Source of the DNA: Limnohabitans sp.
GTDB taxonomy: Bacteria; Pseudomonadota; Gammaproteobacteria; Burkholderiales; Burkholderiaceae_C
Assembly (NCBI GenBank): GCA_009693505.1
Contig: SHXD01000018.1
Span: 1 to 51,849 of the forward strand
Length of the DNA stretch: 51,849 nucleotides
Reading direction: 5' to 3'
Shown: one piece after another, positions 20,495 to 29,913 of the stretch
How positions within the stretch are numbered: the first letter of the stretch is position 1
Layout: the number at the start of each line of letters is the position of its first letter
The notes under the pieces: generated by a model
Databases searched by the model: none
What the model was told of the DNA's origin: nothing
What the model saw: only the letters and a program-made list of their open reading frames with translations
Position numbers and translations under genes: made by a program

Positions 20495-21724
20495 ATGAGC
20501 ACTGAAACTCAAGCAACGCTGCAAGATTTGCTGGCGCAAAAACCATTCCTGCGCTTTTGGCTAGCGCGTGTCTCAGGTATCTTGGCCAACCAAATGCTTT
20601 CTGTGGCTTTGGCTTGGCACATCTACGAAATCACGGGCAGTGCCTGGGACCTCGGTTTGGTGGGTCTGTTTCAATTTGTACCCGCTTTGATTTTGACCTT
20701 GCCAGCGGGACACATTGTGGACAAGCTCAACAAGGTGCACATCTACGCTGCCTGTATGTTGATACAAGCCGCAGTGGCTTGTCTGTTGGTGTGGGGCACA
20801 CAGGCCGACGCTGTCTCTCGCGAATTAGTGCTCTTTGTCTCTGCTATTTTGGGCATGGTGCGCTCCTTCCAAATGCCCACACAACAAGCCCTCACACCGC
20901 ACTTGGTGCCAGCCAATTTATTGCAACGCGCTGTTGCCTTAAGCTCCACCGGCGTCCAAACTGCAGTCATCAGCGGCCCCGCATTGGGCGGCATTTTGTA
21001 TGCCAGCCATGTCAATGCGGTGTACGCCACTTGCGCAGCATTCTTGCTACTGGCTTTTTTGTTCACACTTACCGTTCGCTACAACCACATACCTTCTCAA
21101 GCGGCTGCCGACCTCAAAAGTGTTCTCGCAGGCGCTCATTTTGTCTGGCATCACAAAGTACTTTTAGGCGCCATCGCCCTTGACCTGTTCGCGGTGCTGT
21201 TGGGTGGGGCTACGGCATTGCTGCCCATTTTTGCCAAAGACATTTTGCATACTGGCCCAGAAGGTTTGGGTATTTTGAGATCATCTCCCGCTGTGGGTGC
21301 TCTGCTCATGGCTGTGGTTTTAACGAAATGGCCTATTGAACGCAAAGTAGGCCGCTGGATGTTGGTAGCTGTCGTTATGTTCGGCGTTGCCAATTTAGTC
21401 TTTGGCCTCTCAACCAATATGGCACTTTCCATTGCAGCCCTCATGGTCACAGGCGCTGCAGACAACGTGAGTGTCGTCACCCGAATCACTCTGCTTCAAC
21501 TAGAAACACCAGAAGATATGCGCGGCCGCGTCGCAGCAGTCAACTCCATTTTCATCGGCGCTTCCAACCAACTTGGCGAATTTGAATCGGGTGCCACCGC
21601 GTCAATGTGGGGCCCAGTCGGCTCAGTTGTCTTCGGCGGCCTAGCCACAGTAGGTGTCGCACTGGCTGCCATCAAAATCTTTCCAGACTTGGCCAATCGC
21701 GACAGAATGCTCTTGTCTAAATAA
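20495..21724 (+). CDS. MFS transporter (EntS/MFS_3-like exporter)
   Basis: 409 residues from ATG 20495; an in-frame TTG lies 9 nt upstream. About twelve transmembrane segments in two halves, with the MFS loop 2-3 motif in variant form (AGHIVDKLNKVHIY) and LETPEDMRGRVAAVNSIFIG in the second half, a sequence type typical of the MFS_3 / enterobactin exporter-like group. The substrate is not predictable. It follows lpxC by 9 nt and may be cotranscribed; a large inverted repeat lies 24 nt after its stop. Confidence 0.85.
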   Translation: MSTETQATLQDLLAQKPFLRFWLARVSGILANQMLSVALAWHIYEITGSAWDLGLVGLFQFVPALILTLPAGHIVDKLNKVHIYAACMLIQAAVACLLVWGTQADAVSRELVLFVSAILGMVRSFQMPTQQALTPHLVPANLLQRAVALSSTGVQTAVISGPALGGILYASHVNAVYATCAAFLLLAFLFTLTVRYNHIPSQAAADLKSVLAGAHFVWHHKVLLGAIALDLFAVLLGGATALLPIFAKDILHTGPEGLGILRSSPAVGALLMAVVLTKWPIERKVGRWMLVAVVMFGVANLVFGLSTNMALSIAALMVTGAADNVSVVTRITLLQLETPEDMRGRVAAVNSIFIGASNQLGEFESGATASMWGPVGSVVFGGLATVGVALAAIKIFPDLANRDRMLLSK

Positions 21725-21748
21725 ATCGTTCCAACTCAAATCTCCATT

Positions 21749-21843
21749 ATTTCAGGGTGGTGGTATGGGTGCGGATTGACAGCGATTTGGCGCGCGCAGC
21801 GCGTATGAGTCGGCAAGCCCTACCCATGCCGCCGCCCTGAAAT
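21749..21843 (+). repeat. 95-bp imperfect palindrome (22-bp arms, inner hairpin)
   Basis: Arms at 21749-21770 and 21822-21843 are inverted copies: ATTTCAGGG at the left matches CCCTGAAAT at the right. The 22 positions differ only at three sites spaced 3 nt apart, each a U-G wobble in plus-strand RNA but an A-C mismatch in minus-strand RNA. The 51-nt loop holds an inner hairpin, CGCGC-GCA-GCGCG (21791-21803). It sits between convergent MFS and ruvC genes with no U-tract, so a simple terminator is unlikely. It could be a REP/MITE-like element or an mRNA 3'-end structure. Confidence 0.75.
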
Positions 21844-21867
21844 CAAAGCGAGTGAACTAAGACCAAC

Positions 21868-22416
21868 TTAGTGACTCCGCCCACCCCGGTACATCCCATG
21901 CGTCTTGCGATTGAGCACATCTAAAGCCGCCAACTTGTTCATCGAAGGACTGGCATGTGCGTGCGTAATGGCCAAACCTAAAGCGTCAGCTGCATCAGGT
22001 CCTGGAACTGAAGGTAGCTTCAACATGCGTTTGACCATTTCCTGAATTTGAGATTTGGCAGCACGACCGTGACCCGTGATGGCTTTTTTCATTTGCAGCG
22101 CGGTGTATTCCGCAACCTCTAAATTACACGACACCAAGGCCGTGACACAACAACCGCGCGCTTGACCTAAAAGTAAAGTGGCTTGCGGATTCACATTGAC
22201 AAACACTATTTCAACCGAAGCCGATTCGGGCTGGTAGCGCTGGTTGATTTCTAAAATACCATCGTAAATAACACGCAGACGATTGGGCAAATTGCCTTGT
22301 TTCACTTTGTCGGTGCGAATGACACCACTGGCCACATAAGTGAGCTGAGAGCCGCTCACATCAATCACGCCAAAGCCAGTGGTTTGGAGGCCGGGGTCAA
22401 TGCCAAGAATTCTCAT
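21868..22416 (-). CDS. ruvC: Holliday junction resolvase RuvC
   Basis: 182 residues from the ATG at 22416 ([19 protein letters not shown]); a TTG 18 nt upstream is a weaker start. RNase H-like nuclease with acidic residues D7, a Glu in SVEIVFVN and Asp residues in [20 protein letters not shown]. RuvC cleaves Holliday junctions with RuvAB, which is not in this window. It is the last gene of a minus-strand operon and ends at a small hairpin (ACTAAG/CTTAGT, 21856-21872). Confidence 0.95.
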   Translation of the reverse strand: MRILGIDPGLQTTGFGVIDVSGSQLTYVASGVIRTDKVKQGNLPNRLRVIYDGILEINQRYQPESASVEIVFVNVNPQATLLLGQARGCCVTALVSCNLEVAEYTALQMKKAITGHGRAAKSQIQEMVKRMLKLPSVPGPDAADALGLAITHAHASPSMNKLAALDVLNRKTHGMYRGGRSH

Positions 22417-22437
22417 AGAGCGATTGTGAAGCAATGA

Positions 22438-23187
22438 TCAGGGCAGGGCAACATCGTTCATGCGAGCCATGATGGTTTCTGCGCGATCGCTTAAATAAAC
22501 AGACTGCGGCAACTTTTCAAAATAACGAGGACGAGGCAGCATGACGGCCAAGCGTGCAGCCTCCCAGGCATTGAGTTTGGACGCTGGCTTTTGAAAGTAA
22601 TGCTGTGCTGCTGCTTCAGCACCAAAAATACCTTGGCCCCACTCCACATGGTTGAGGTAGAGCGTGAGTATTTTCTTTTTGCTCAGGAAAGTTTCCAAAG
22701 CGACGGTGATGACCCACTCTTGGCTCTTTCGCAGCAGGGTGCGCTCGCCACTCAGGAGCAAATTCTTGGCCAATTGTTGGGTAATGGTTGAACCACCCAC
22801 AATTTTAGGTGTTGCTGTTTTGGCGCTATTTTTCTTGGCGGCTTGCGCCTCTATTTTGGCTTGGGTTTTGGCATTTTTTTGCCATGCTTTTTCAATCGCA
22901 TCCCACCAGATGCCGTTGTGCGTCGTGAAGGCACTGTCTTCCGATGCCAGCACTGCCCGTTTGAGTGTCTTTGCAATTTGATCGTCAGATTGCCATTGCT
23001 GCCGCCAAATGAGTCGGCCTTGGGTGCTGACGATTTGCCAAGCTTGTGATCTTTCAAAAGCCGTGGATGAGGGATCGACCACAGACATGAACGCAATGCG
23101 TCCGACAAAGAACAATTGCAAAATGACAAAGCCCGCCAGCACCAGCCAGAGCCATTGTTTGAAAGCTTTCAGAATGGAAGTCAGCAT
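22438..23187 (-). CDS. mtgA: Monofunctional peptidoglycan glycosyltransferase MtgA
   Basis: 249 residues. One N-terminal transmembrane helix (about 12-32) and a GT51 domain: catalytic E83 in ASEDSAF, GGSTITQQLAKNLLLSGER at 131-149, and LSKKKILTLYLNHVEWGQGIFGAEAA. It polymerises lipid II into glycan without a transpeptidase domain. A Lys/Ala/Gln-rich insertion (about 103-130) sits between the catalytic Glu block and GGSTITQQ and seems longer than in typical MtgA. One nucleotide separates it from aroE. Confidence 0.94.
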   Translation of the reverse strand: MLTSILKAFKQWLWLVLAGFVILQLFFVGRIAFMSVVDPSSTAFERSQAWQIVSTQGRLIWRQQWQSDDQIAKTLKRAVLASEDSAFTTHNGIWWDAIEKAWQKNAKTQAKIEAQAAKKNSAKTATPKIVGGSTITQQLAKNLLLSGERTLLRKSQEWVITVALETFLSKKKILTLYLNHVEWGQGIFGAEAAAQHYFQKPASKLNAWEAARLAVMLPRPRYFEKLPQSVYLSDRAETIMARMNDVALP

Positions 23188-23188
23188 G

Positions 23189-24034
23189 TCACTTTGAAGG
23201 GGATACCAAGGCTCTTAATTCGGCCAGCACTTGTTGGGTAGGTGGTTGAACGCCGCGCCACAGTTGGAATGAAGCCGCCGCTTGTTCGACCAGCATGCCA
23301 AGACCATCGCGCGCTTCCGTGCCGTGCGCACGGGCCCATTCAAGGAAGCCTTTTGCTGCTGGGCCATACATCAAATCGCAGGCCAAGCCATTGGGTTGAA
23401 GCACAGTGGCTGGCACGGGCAATGCTGCTTGTTGAAGGCTGCTGCTGCTGGCGTTGATGACCAAGTCAAAGGAGTGACTCAGAATCGCTTCGTGGGTCAA
23501 GCCAAAGGCTTGGCAGTCAACGCCCTCGGACACAGCCAAACTGGCGTGCCTTGCGACAAGGTGAATTGCTTTGTCAACGCTGCGATTGGCCACCCAAATG
23601 CAGTGAGGTTTGTGTGTCAACAAAGGGCCCAGCACACCCGCTGATGCACCGCCTGCCCCAATCAGTAAAATGCGGCGACCTTGCAATGAGAAACCAGCAT
23701 TGCTGATCAAGTCGGTTACCAAGCCTAAGCCATCGGTGTTCTCGCCATACATGTGCTCGCCGTCAAATTTGAGGGTGTTGCAGGCCTGCGCTAATGCCAC
23801 GCGGGGACTGCATTCAGTGGACAGTGCAGCGGCCTCGGTTTTGAAGGGCAAGGTGACATTGCAGCCTTTGCCGCCAGCAGCCCTGAACGCATGAACGGTG
23901 GCGCTGAAGGCGTCAAGTGGCACCCAGGTTTTTTCGTACTGCAGTGTTTGTCCTGTGAGTTCGGCAAAGCGCATTTGAATCCAAGGCGACTTGCTGTGTT
24001 CAATGGGATGGCCGAAAACGCAATAGGAGTCCAT
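23189..24034 (-). CDS. aroE: Shikimate dehydrogenase (NADP)
   Basis: 281 residues. Substrate-binding HSKSPWIQMRF, the catalytic Lys in NVTLPFK, the catalytic Asp in GENTDGLG and the NADP loop IGAGGASAGV are present. AroE reduces 3-dehydroshikimate to shikimate in the chorismate pathway; the first-step enzyme AroG is also in this window (30110). Lies between the tonB-like gene (12-nt gap) and mtgA (1-nt gap) in the same minus-strand operon. Confidence 0.95.
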   Translation of the reverse strand: MDSYCVFGHPIEHSKSPWIQMRFAELTGQTLQYEKTWVPLDAFSATVHAFRAAGGKGCNVTLPFKTEAAALSTECSPRVALAQACNTLKFDGEHMYGENTDGLGLVTDLISNAGFSLQGRRILLIGAGGASAGVLGPLLTHKPHCIWVANRSVDKAIHLVARHASLAVSEGVDCQAFGLTHEAILSHSFDLVINASSSSLQQAALPVPATVLQPNGLACDLMYGPAAKGFLEWARAHGTEARDGLGMLVEQAAASFQLWRGVQPPTQQVLAELRALVSPSK

Positions 24035-24046
24035 GGAAAGTACCCG

Positions 24047-24979
24047 TTAATTTTTTGGCTGAGTTTGAACATCACGCTTCGATACGGCGCTTGAATCGGG
24101 TGCCAGCATTTTGGTTTCAAGCGTTTCGTCGCGGGCGAATTGAAAGCGTGTGACCACCACCAATTGATCCGCTTCTTTTTTCATGTCTGCTGTGAAAGCA
24201 CCAAAGGGTGATGCGCCGCGAACAATGGCTTGAGCTCGCTGGTCCAAAACGAATTGTCCAGAACCGCTGGCCACCTCGGTGTTCAAGACATGGCCCTGCT
24301 TGTCCAAGGTGATGACCATGGTGAGTTGACCGTAGAGTTTTTGACCCGCTGCTTGCGGAAAATTTTCAGTGCCCATGACTTCAATGGTGCGGCGCATTTT
24401 GTCGTAATAGCGTGCAAATGAAACCTCTTTTGTGGCCGGGCCGATGAAGCGTTTTTTAGGACCACCTTGAAGGGCCTGAGACTGTTTTTCAATTTGAGCC
24501 AATTGGTTGGCGAGTTGTTTCTTGCGTTCAGCCAATGCATCTGCCGACGTGGCTTCGCTGATTTGAAGTTGATTTGGGCTGTTAAGTTGAAACAACTCTT
24601 GCTTCAGTTGTTGAATCAATCGCTGTTGTTCATTTTTGAGCGATTCGATTTGTTGTTCAAGGTGCTCTAAGTCTTGCGTGTTGGCATTGGCTGTTTGCGC
24701 ACTGAAGGGGCTGGTTTGCTGACTGGTGCCCGGCACTTGACCGCCGCCTGCCAAGTTCACTTGGGCCAAGGCCAAGGGGGCGTCGGGTGCATTCTTGCTG
24801 CTTGAATTGACCAGCACCACTTCTAAAGTGTTGGTTTCAAAGATTCGATCGAATGTGGCAGGGGCGGCCCACTTCAAGGTGAGCAGACCGGCATGAAAAA
24901 TCAGCGACAAGCCCAAGGCCCAAAGCAAGGTACGGTGTGAACCTTGATGAAGGGGCAGGGACATTGAAGAAGAGAGCAT
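24047..24979 (-). CDS. TonB-like energy transducer family protein with central coiled coil
   Basis: 310 residues. A single N-terminal membrane helix (LLWALGLSLIFHAGLLTL), a Gln/Glu/Leu-rich predicted coiled coil (about 100-170, with LEQQIESLKNEQQRLIQQL) instead of the usual Pro-rich TonB spacer, and a TonB/TolA-type C-terminal domain (YYDKMRRTIEVMG; LTMVITLDKQGHVLNTEV). It should be anchored in the inner membrane and span the periplasm. No exbB/exbD or receptor gene is nearby. The start could also be the second ATG, 15 nt downstream. The specific partner cannot be told from sequence. Confidence 0.75.
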   Translation of the reverse strand: MLSSSMSLPLHQGSHRTLLWALGLSLIFHAGLLTLKWAAPATFDRIFETNTLEVVLVNSSSKNAPDAPLALAQVNLAGGGQVPGTSQQTSPFSAQTANANTQDLEHLEQQIESLKNEQQRLIQQLKQELFQLNSPNQLQISEATSADALAERKKQLANQLAQIEKQSQALQGGPKKRFIGPATKEVSFARYYDKMRRTIEVMGTENFPQAAGQKLYGQLTMVITLDKQGHVLNTEVASGSGQFVLDQRAQAIVRGASPFGAFTADMKKEADQLVVVTRFQFARDETLETKMLAPDSSAVSKRDVQTQPKN

Positions 24980-25005
24980 GGTGCTGATCGCGTGAAGAAC
25001 GTGAA

Positions 25006-27084
25006 CTAGGCAGAGGGATCTTCTGAGGGTGTTTCGTTCACATTCAGGGCAATGGCAATGGGCCCGGTAGCGGCTTCTTCCAAGTCTTCCATCGACTCGT
25101 CTCCTGATGCATTTTCAGCATTCATGGTGTTGTCAGAAGACATGATTTTTTCAATCACAGTGCCCGTCACATCCAGGGCCATGGCGTCAATGCTGCCCAA
25201 CTGAACTTTGACTTTGTCGCCACGTACCAAGCCTGCTGCGCCCATGACGCTTAACATCAGCGGCAAATGGTCAGCACGAACCAGCCAACTGCCACCGCCC
25301 ATTTCTTTGACCAAACTGGCGACCACTTCGGTGATGTTCTCTTGCTTCAAATATTGAAGTGTCCAAAAACGCTCCATGCCTGATTGGTAGCTGTTGTAAG
25401 CGGTGTAGGCTGCTTCGAAGGCGCTGATGATGGCAAACATTTGCGCGTCTTTGGGTTTGAAGGGCGCCGCCAAAGCGGCTGTTGCGCCGTGCTGTGCGCA
25501 CGCAATGATTTGCCACTGATTGACCAAGTCGGTATAGCGACGCAGAGGCGAAGTACTCCATGCATAGGCAGGCACACCAATGCCGGCGTGAGGCAAGGCT
25601 TTGGTGCCCATGCGAACTTTGATACCCGGTGACAAACTGGCTTGACTTCTGTAGATGGCGGGCACGCCCAAACTGGCCAACCATTGACCCCATGTGCTGT
25701 TGGCCAAAATCATGGCTTCCGCCACGATCAAATCGAGTGGGGCGCCGCGCTGACGCACACTGATTTGCACGGTTTCATGGCCTGCGGGCGGTGCGTCGGC
25801 GTTGGATCGCACCAATCGAAAGTTGTAGTCGGGTCGATTGAAAGTTTCGGGTTTGCCGCGAACCACTTCACGACCCGCTTTCAAATGCTGCGCCAAGCGC
25901 CAGAAGAACGCCAACTGTGCGTGAGTGATGCCAAGGTGGGGTTCGTTGTCGCGCGCTAAGGACTGGCTTTCCTCAAGCCATGCTGCGGTGACCCAATGAT
26001 CGAGTTGGTCGTGTCGCAAATTGGCGGCGATGGGCACGCGCTCCAATTTGGTTTCAGTGTGTTGAATGGCCAAAGTAGCTTCGTCCAACGTGACATAAAG
26101 AGACACGGCTGGGCAAGCCTGACCTTCGGCCAAGGTGAAGCCTTGCACCACCTCATCGGGCAACATGGTGATTTTGTAGCCCGGCATGTACACCGTTGAC
26201 AAACGCGCTCTGCCCACCTGGTCAATGGCGGTGTTGGGCTGAACGGCCAAGCCCGGAGCCGCAATGTGAATGCCTATGACCACGGTGCCTGTGCCCAAGC
26301 CTTGAATAGAAAGGGCATCGTCAATTTCGGTGGTTTGCGAGTCGTCAATGGAATAGGCCTCTACGGCGGCCAAGGGTAACTCTTGGGCCATGGCTGGCGC
26401 TTCCAACTTGGGAAAGCCAGTGCCTTTGGGAAAGTTGTCGAACAAGAAACGTTGCCAATGAAAATCGTAAGCGCTGGCAATGGCGCCAGCGTTTTGCAGC
26501 AAAGTGAGAGGCGCTGTTTGGCTGGCCCGACTGGCCTCCACCACAGCCTTGTATTCAGCCGCGTTTTTATCGGGCCTGAACAAAATTTTGTACAGCTGTT
26601 CCTTGATGGGCGCTGGGCACTCGCCCTTGATCAAGGCTTGTGACCAAAGCTCAATTTGCGCCAAGATTTGTTTTTTCTTCTCAATGCCCGCCAAAGCCAA
26701 TTGAACGGTTTCGGCCGAAGCTTTTTTAAATCGACCCTTGCCTGCCCGACGGAAATAATGCGGCGCTTCGAAAAGGCGCATGAGTGCACCCACCTGCTGA
26801 ACGGTGCTGGCACCTGCGTTGAAATAGTCTCGTGCCACATCGGCAAAGCCGAATTCGTCTTCAGGCGCAAATTCCCAAGCCAAATCAAGCTCGATGCTTT
26901 GGCTAATTTGTGCCGCTTCAGCCAGAAGTTGGGCAGGTGCAGGTTTCTCAAATTTCAAAAGCACATTGGTGCCTTTGACCTTGACCCTTTTGCCGCTGTC
27001 CAATTCCACCTGAATCGAAGCTTCTGCTTCCGACAGGATACGTCCGGCAACAAATTTACCGGCTTCTTCAAACAATAAAAACAT
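25006..27084 (-). CDS. RNB-domain exoribonuclease (RNase II family)
   Basis: 692 residues. The N-terminal ~240 residues have no motif I can name beyond a small beta-rich start. The RNB catalytic domain follows: DDSQTTEIDDALSI (about 247-260, the Asp cluster that binds Mg), IHIAAPG, YMPGYKITMLPDEVVQGF, and near the end SPLRRYTDLVNQWQ. A short S1-like tail contains VRGDKVKVQLGSID, and the acidic C-terminus is low complexity. RNase II/R enzymes degrade RNA 3' to 5'. It is the first gene of the minus-strand operon and divergent from rodA. Confidence 0.88.
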   Translation of the reverse strand: MFLLFEEAGKFVAGRILSEAEASIQVELDSGKRVKVKGTNVLLKFEKPAPAQLLAEAAQISQSIELDLAWEFAPEDEFGFADVARDYFNAGASTVQQVGALMRLFEAPHYFRRAGKGRFKKASAETVQLALAGIEKKKQILAQIELWSQALIKGECPAPIKEQLYKILFRPDKNAAEYKAVVEASRASQTAPLTLLQNAGAIASAYDFHWQRFLFDNFPKGTGFPKLEAPAMAQELPLAAVEAYSIDDSQTTEIDDALSIQGLGTGTVVIGIHIAAPGLAVQPNTAIDQVGRARLSTVYMPGYKITMLPDEVVQGFTLAEGQACPAVSLYVTLDEATLAIQHTETKLERVPIAANLRHDQLDHWVTAAWLEESQSLARDNEPHLGITHAQLAFFWRLAQHLKAGREVVRGKPETFNRPDYNFRLVRSNADAPPAGHETVQISVRQRGAPLDLIVAEAMILANSTWGQWLASLGVPAIYRSQASLSPGIKVRMGTKALPHAGIGVPAYAWSTSPLRRYTDLVNQWQIIACAQHGATAALAAPFKPKDAQMFAIISAFEAAYTAYNSYQSGMERFWTLQYLKQENITEVVASLVKEMGGGSWLVRADHLPLMLSVMGAAGLVRGDKVKVQLGSIDAMALDVTGTVIEKIMSSDNTMNAENASGDESMEDLEEAATGPIAIALNVNETPSEDPSA

Positions 27085-27183
27085 GGGTCAGATTGTCCCA
27101 TGCGCCGGCCCTTGGCAGCCTTGAAGCGTTGTCTAATTTAAGAGAAAATCAAATTTGCTGGGTAAGCGAAGGATAATTGCAGC

Positions 27184-28338
27184 ATGTCGCGCGTGATTGA
27201 AAAACCCAGCTGGTGGTCTCGTTTCCTGCATTTGTTTGAAGGATTCGATGGCCCCTTGGCCTTCGCCGTCTTTGTATTGGCATGTGCGGGCCTGATCATC
27301 ATGTTTTCCTCGGGCTATGACCACGGAACGCGCTTTGTGGACCATGCCAGAAACATGTTCATCGCGGCCAGCATCATGTTTGTGGTGGCGCAAATTCCAC
27401 CCCAACGCCTCATGACCCTGGCGGTGCCAATTTACACTGTGGGCGTTCTTTTGTTGGTGGCCGTGGCCATTTTTGGCATTACCAAAAAAGGTGCGCGAAG
27501 ATGGCTCAATGTGGGAATCGTCATACAGCCCAGTGAAATTCTGAAAATTGCCATGCCATTGATGTTGGCTTGGTGGTTCCAAAAGCGGGAGGGTCAACTT
27601 CGACCGCTGGACTTTTTGGTGGCGGGACTTCTGCTCATGATACCGGTGGGACTCATCATGCGTCAGCCCGATTTGGGTACAGCGCTGTTGGTTTTAAGCA
27701 CCGGTGTGGCCGTGCTGTTCTTTGCAGGCTTAAGTTGGCGCTTGATTTTGCCGCCCGTGGTCCTTGGTTTGATTGGCATCATTTTGCTGGTCATGTTTGA
27801 GTCTCAGTTGTGCGCTGATGGCGTCGACTGGAAAGTGCTGCATGAGTACCAGCGGCAACGTGTGTGTACCTTGCTAGACCCGGCACGCGACCCGCTGGGC
27901 AAGGGCTTTCACATCATTCAAGGCATGATTGCCATTGGCTCAGGCGGCTTTTGGGGCAAAGGCTTTATGCAGGGCACCCAAACCCATTTGGAGTTCATTC
28001 CCGAAAGAACCACCGACTTTATCTTTGCTGCATTTTCTGAAGAGTTTGGTCTGGTGGGCACTTTGCTCCTGATTTCAGGCTTTTTCTTTTTGGTCTTCAG
28101 AGGTTTGGTCATTGCGCGCGAGGCCCCCACCCTCTTTACCCGTTTGTTGGCGGGCAGTGTCAGCATGATTTTCTTCACCTATGCCTTTGTCAACATGGGC
28201 ATGGTCATCGGCATCTTGCCCGTTGTGGGTGTGCCTTTGCCCTTTATCAGCTACGGCGGCACCGCCATGGTGACTCTGGGCTTGGGGCTGGGTATTTTGA
28301 TGTCCATTGCCAAGGCCAAACGCTTGGTTCAGACTTGA
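27184..28338 (+). CDS. rodA: Rod-shape SEDS glycosyltransferase RodA
   Basis: 384 residues, ATG 27184, with GAAGGAT upstream. About ten membrane helices; SEDS motifs VIQPSEILKIAMPL, PERTTDFIFAAFSEEFG and LPFISYGGTAMVTLGLG. RodA polymerises peptidoglycan for cell elongation with PBP2 (mrdA), which would normally be just upstream but is not here: the divergent neighbour is the RNB exonuclease gene. The protein's N-terminus (WWSRFLHLFEGFDGPL) is typical of betaproteobacterial RodA. Confidence 0.93.
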   Translation: MSRVIEKPSWWSRFLHLFEGFDGPLAFAVFVLACAGLIIMFSSGYDHGTRFVDHARNMFIAASIMFVVAQIPPQRLMTLAVPIYTVGVLLLVAVAIFGITKKGARRWLNVGIVIQPSEILKIAMPLMLAWWFQKREGQLRPLDFLVAGLLLMIPVGLIMRQPDLGTALLVLSTGVAVLFFAGLSWRLILPPVVLGLIGIILLVMFESQLCADGVDWKVLHEYQRQRVCTLLDPARDPLGKGFHIIQGMIAIGSGGFWGKGFMQGTQTHLEFIPERTTDFIFAAFSEEFGLVGTLLLISGFFFLVFRGLVIAREAPTLFTRLLAGSVSMIFFTYAFVNMGMVIGILPVVGVPLPFISYGGTAMVTLGLGLGILMSIAKAKRLVQT

Positions 28339-28408
28339 TAAACTTCAAAATGGGTGCTTCTCAAGCCTGCAGTCAGCAGGGCCTTCTGGGCTTGCCTACA
28401 ATGTCACC

Positions 28409-29869
28409 ATGATTTCACGCGAACCCACCATCGAACGTTTGGCTACGGCCAGGTCCCTCTTGCTTGAACCTTTTGGTTTGGATGAAACCCATCTGTCCAA
28501 AGCGCTCTCTGCCATCAAGGCACACAAGGTCGACGATGCCGACTTGTATTTCCAGTACACCCGCTCAGAGGGCTGGAGTTTGGAAGAAGGCATTGTCAAG
28601 ACGGGCAGCTTCAGCATTGACCAAGGGGTGGGTGTGCGTGCAGTGGCTGGCGAAAAAACAGCCTTCGCTTATTCAGACGACATTTCAGAAGCCTCTTTGA
28701 TGGATGCCGCGCTCACAGTGCGCTCTATTGCGCAAGCTCAGCAAAATCGCAAAGCCAAAGTGCCAGCCCGCAAAGTGGCAGGTATTCGTTCTTTGTACCC
28801 CTCACTTGACCCAATGGGTACTTTGAACAACACAGACAAAGTTCATCTGCTTGAAAAAGTTGAGCAATTGGCTCGCGCCAAAGATCCGCGTGTGGTGCAG
28901 GTCATGGCCGGTCTTGCCAGTGAATATGACGTGGTCATGGTGGCTCGAGCAGACGGCACATTGGCTGCAGACGTAAGGCCCTTGGTGCGGCTTTCTGTGA
29001 CTGTCATTGCCGAACAAAAAGGCCGTCGTGAGGTCGGTAGCGGCGGCGGCGGCGGCCGCTTTGGATTGGCTTATTTTGACGAAGCCATCTTGAATGAGTA
29101 TGTCAACGATGCGGTACATGCGGCACTTACCAATTTAGACGCCAGACCAGCGCCTGCAGGTGTCATGACCGTGGTGTTGGGCCCAGGTTGGCCAGGTGTG
29201 TTGTTGCACGAGGCCATTGGCCACGGCCTTGAAGGCGATTTCAATCGCAAAGGCTCTAGTGCCTTCAGCGGCATGATTGGCAAACGCGTCGCCGCCAAAG
29301 GTGTGACGGTACTTGACGATGGCACCATTTCAGATCGACGTGGTTCATTGAATGTGGACGATGAAGGTTGCCCTAGCCAGCGCAATGTTTTGATTGAAGA
29401 CGGTATTTTGAAGGGCTACATTCAAGATGCCATGAATGCGCGTTTGATGGGTGTCAAGCCCACAGGCAATGGCAGGCGCGAAAGTTACGCCCATATTCCC
29501 ATGCCCCGCATGACCAACACTTACATGTTGGGCGGAGATAAGTCGCCCGAAGAAATTGTGGCCAGCATGAAGAAGGGCTTGTACGCCACCAACTTTGGTG
29601 GCGGCCAGGTCGACATTACCAGTGGTAAGTTTGTGTTTTCTGCTTCTGAAGCCTATTGGGTGGAAAACGGCAAAATTCAATACCCTGTGAAGGGCGCTTC
29701 ATTGGTGGGCAGTGGCCCTGAATGCTTGAAGCAAGTCAGCATGATTGGCAACGACATGAGACTTGACTCTGGTGTGGGCGTTTGCGGCAAAGAAGGTCAA
29801 AGCGTGCCTGTGGGCGTGGGTCAACCCACCCTTCGCATTGAGGGTTTGACGGTGGGCGGCACGGCCTAA
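28409..29869 (+). CDS. tldD: Metalloprotease TldD
   Basis: 486 residues from ATG 28409 (MISREPTIERL), 70 nt after rodA; the open frame runs further upstream but overlaps the rodA end and adds no family sequence. The zinc motif H267-EAIGH-272 (HExxxH) is present, as are the N-terminal YFQYTRSEGWSLEEGIVK and the C-terminal DITSGKFVFSASEAYWVENG. TldD pairs with TldE/PmbA (not in this window) to form a protease that trims unfolded peptides, for example microcin precursors and CcdA. Confidence 0.94.
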   Translation: MISREPTIERLATARSLLLEPFGLDETHLSKALSAIKAHKVDDADLYFQYTRSEGWSLEEGIVKTGSFSIDQGVGVRAVAGEKTAFAYSDDISEASLMDAALTVRSIAQAQQNRKAKVPARKVAGIRSLYPSLDPMGTLNNTDKVHLLEKVEQLARAKDPRVVQVMAGLASEYDVVMVARADGTLAADVRPLVRLSVTVIAEQKGRREVGSGGGGGRFGLAYFDEAILNEYVNDAVHAALTNLDARPAPAGVMTVVLGPGWPGVLLHEAIGHGLEGDFNRKGSSAFSGMIGKRVAAKGVTVLDDGTISDRRGSLNVDDEGCPSQRNVLIEDGILKGYIQDAMNARLMGVKPTGNGRRESYAHIPMPRMTNTYMLGGDKSPEEIVASMKKGLYATNFGGGQVDITSGKFVFSASEAYWVENGKIQYPVKGASLVGSGPECLKQVSMIGNDMRLDSGVGVCGKEGQSVPVGVGQPTLRIEGLTVGGTA

Positions 29870-29913
29870 ATGCCTTGGAACTTGTAAATTGTCAGAAATC
29901 TGCCAAAAAATTG

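Noticed and set aside
21749..21843. Integron attC site at the palindrome
   Set aside because: The ends lack the GTTRRRY/RYYYAAC core boxes and no integrase or cassette is nearby.
29889..29894. TTGTCA as the -35 of the aroG leader promoter
   Set aside because: It is 22 bp from the extended -10 hexamer, too far for normal sigma-70 spacing; the extended -10 may work without it.
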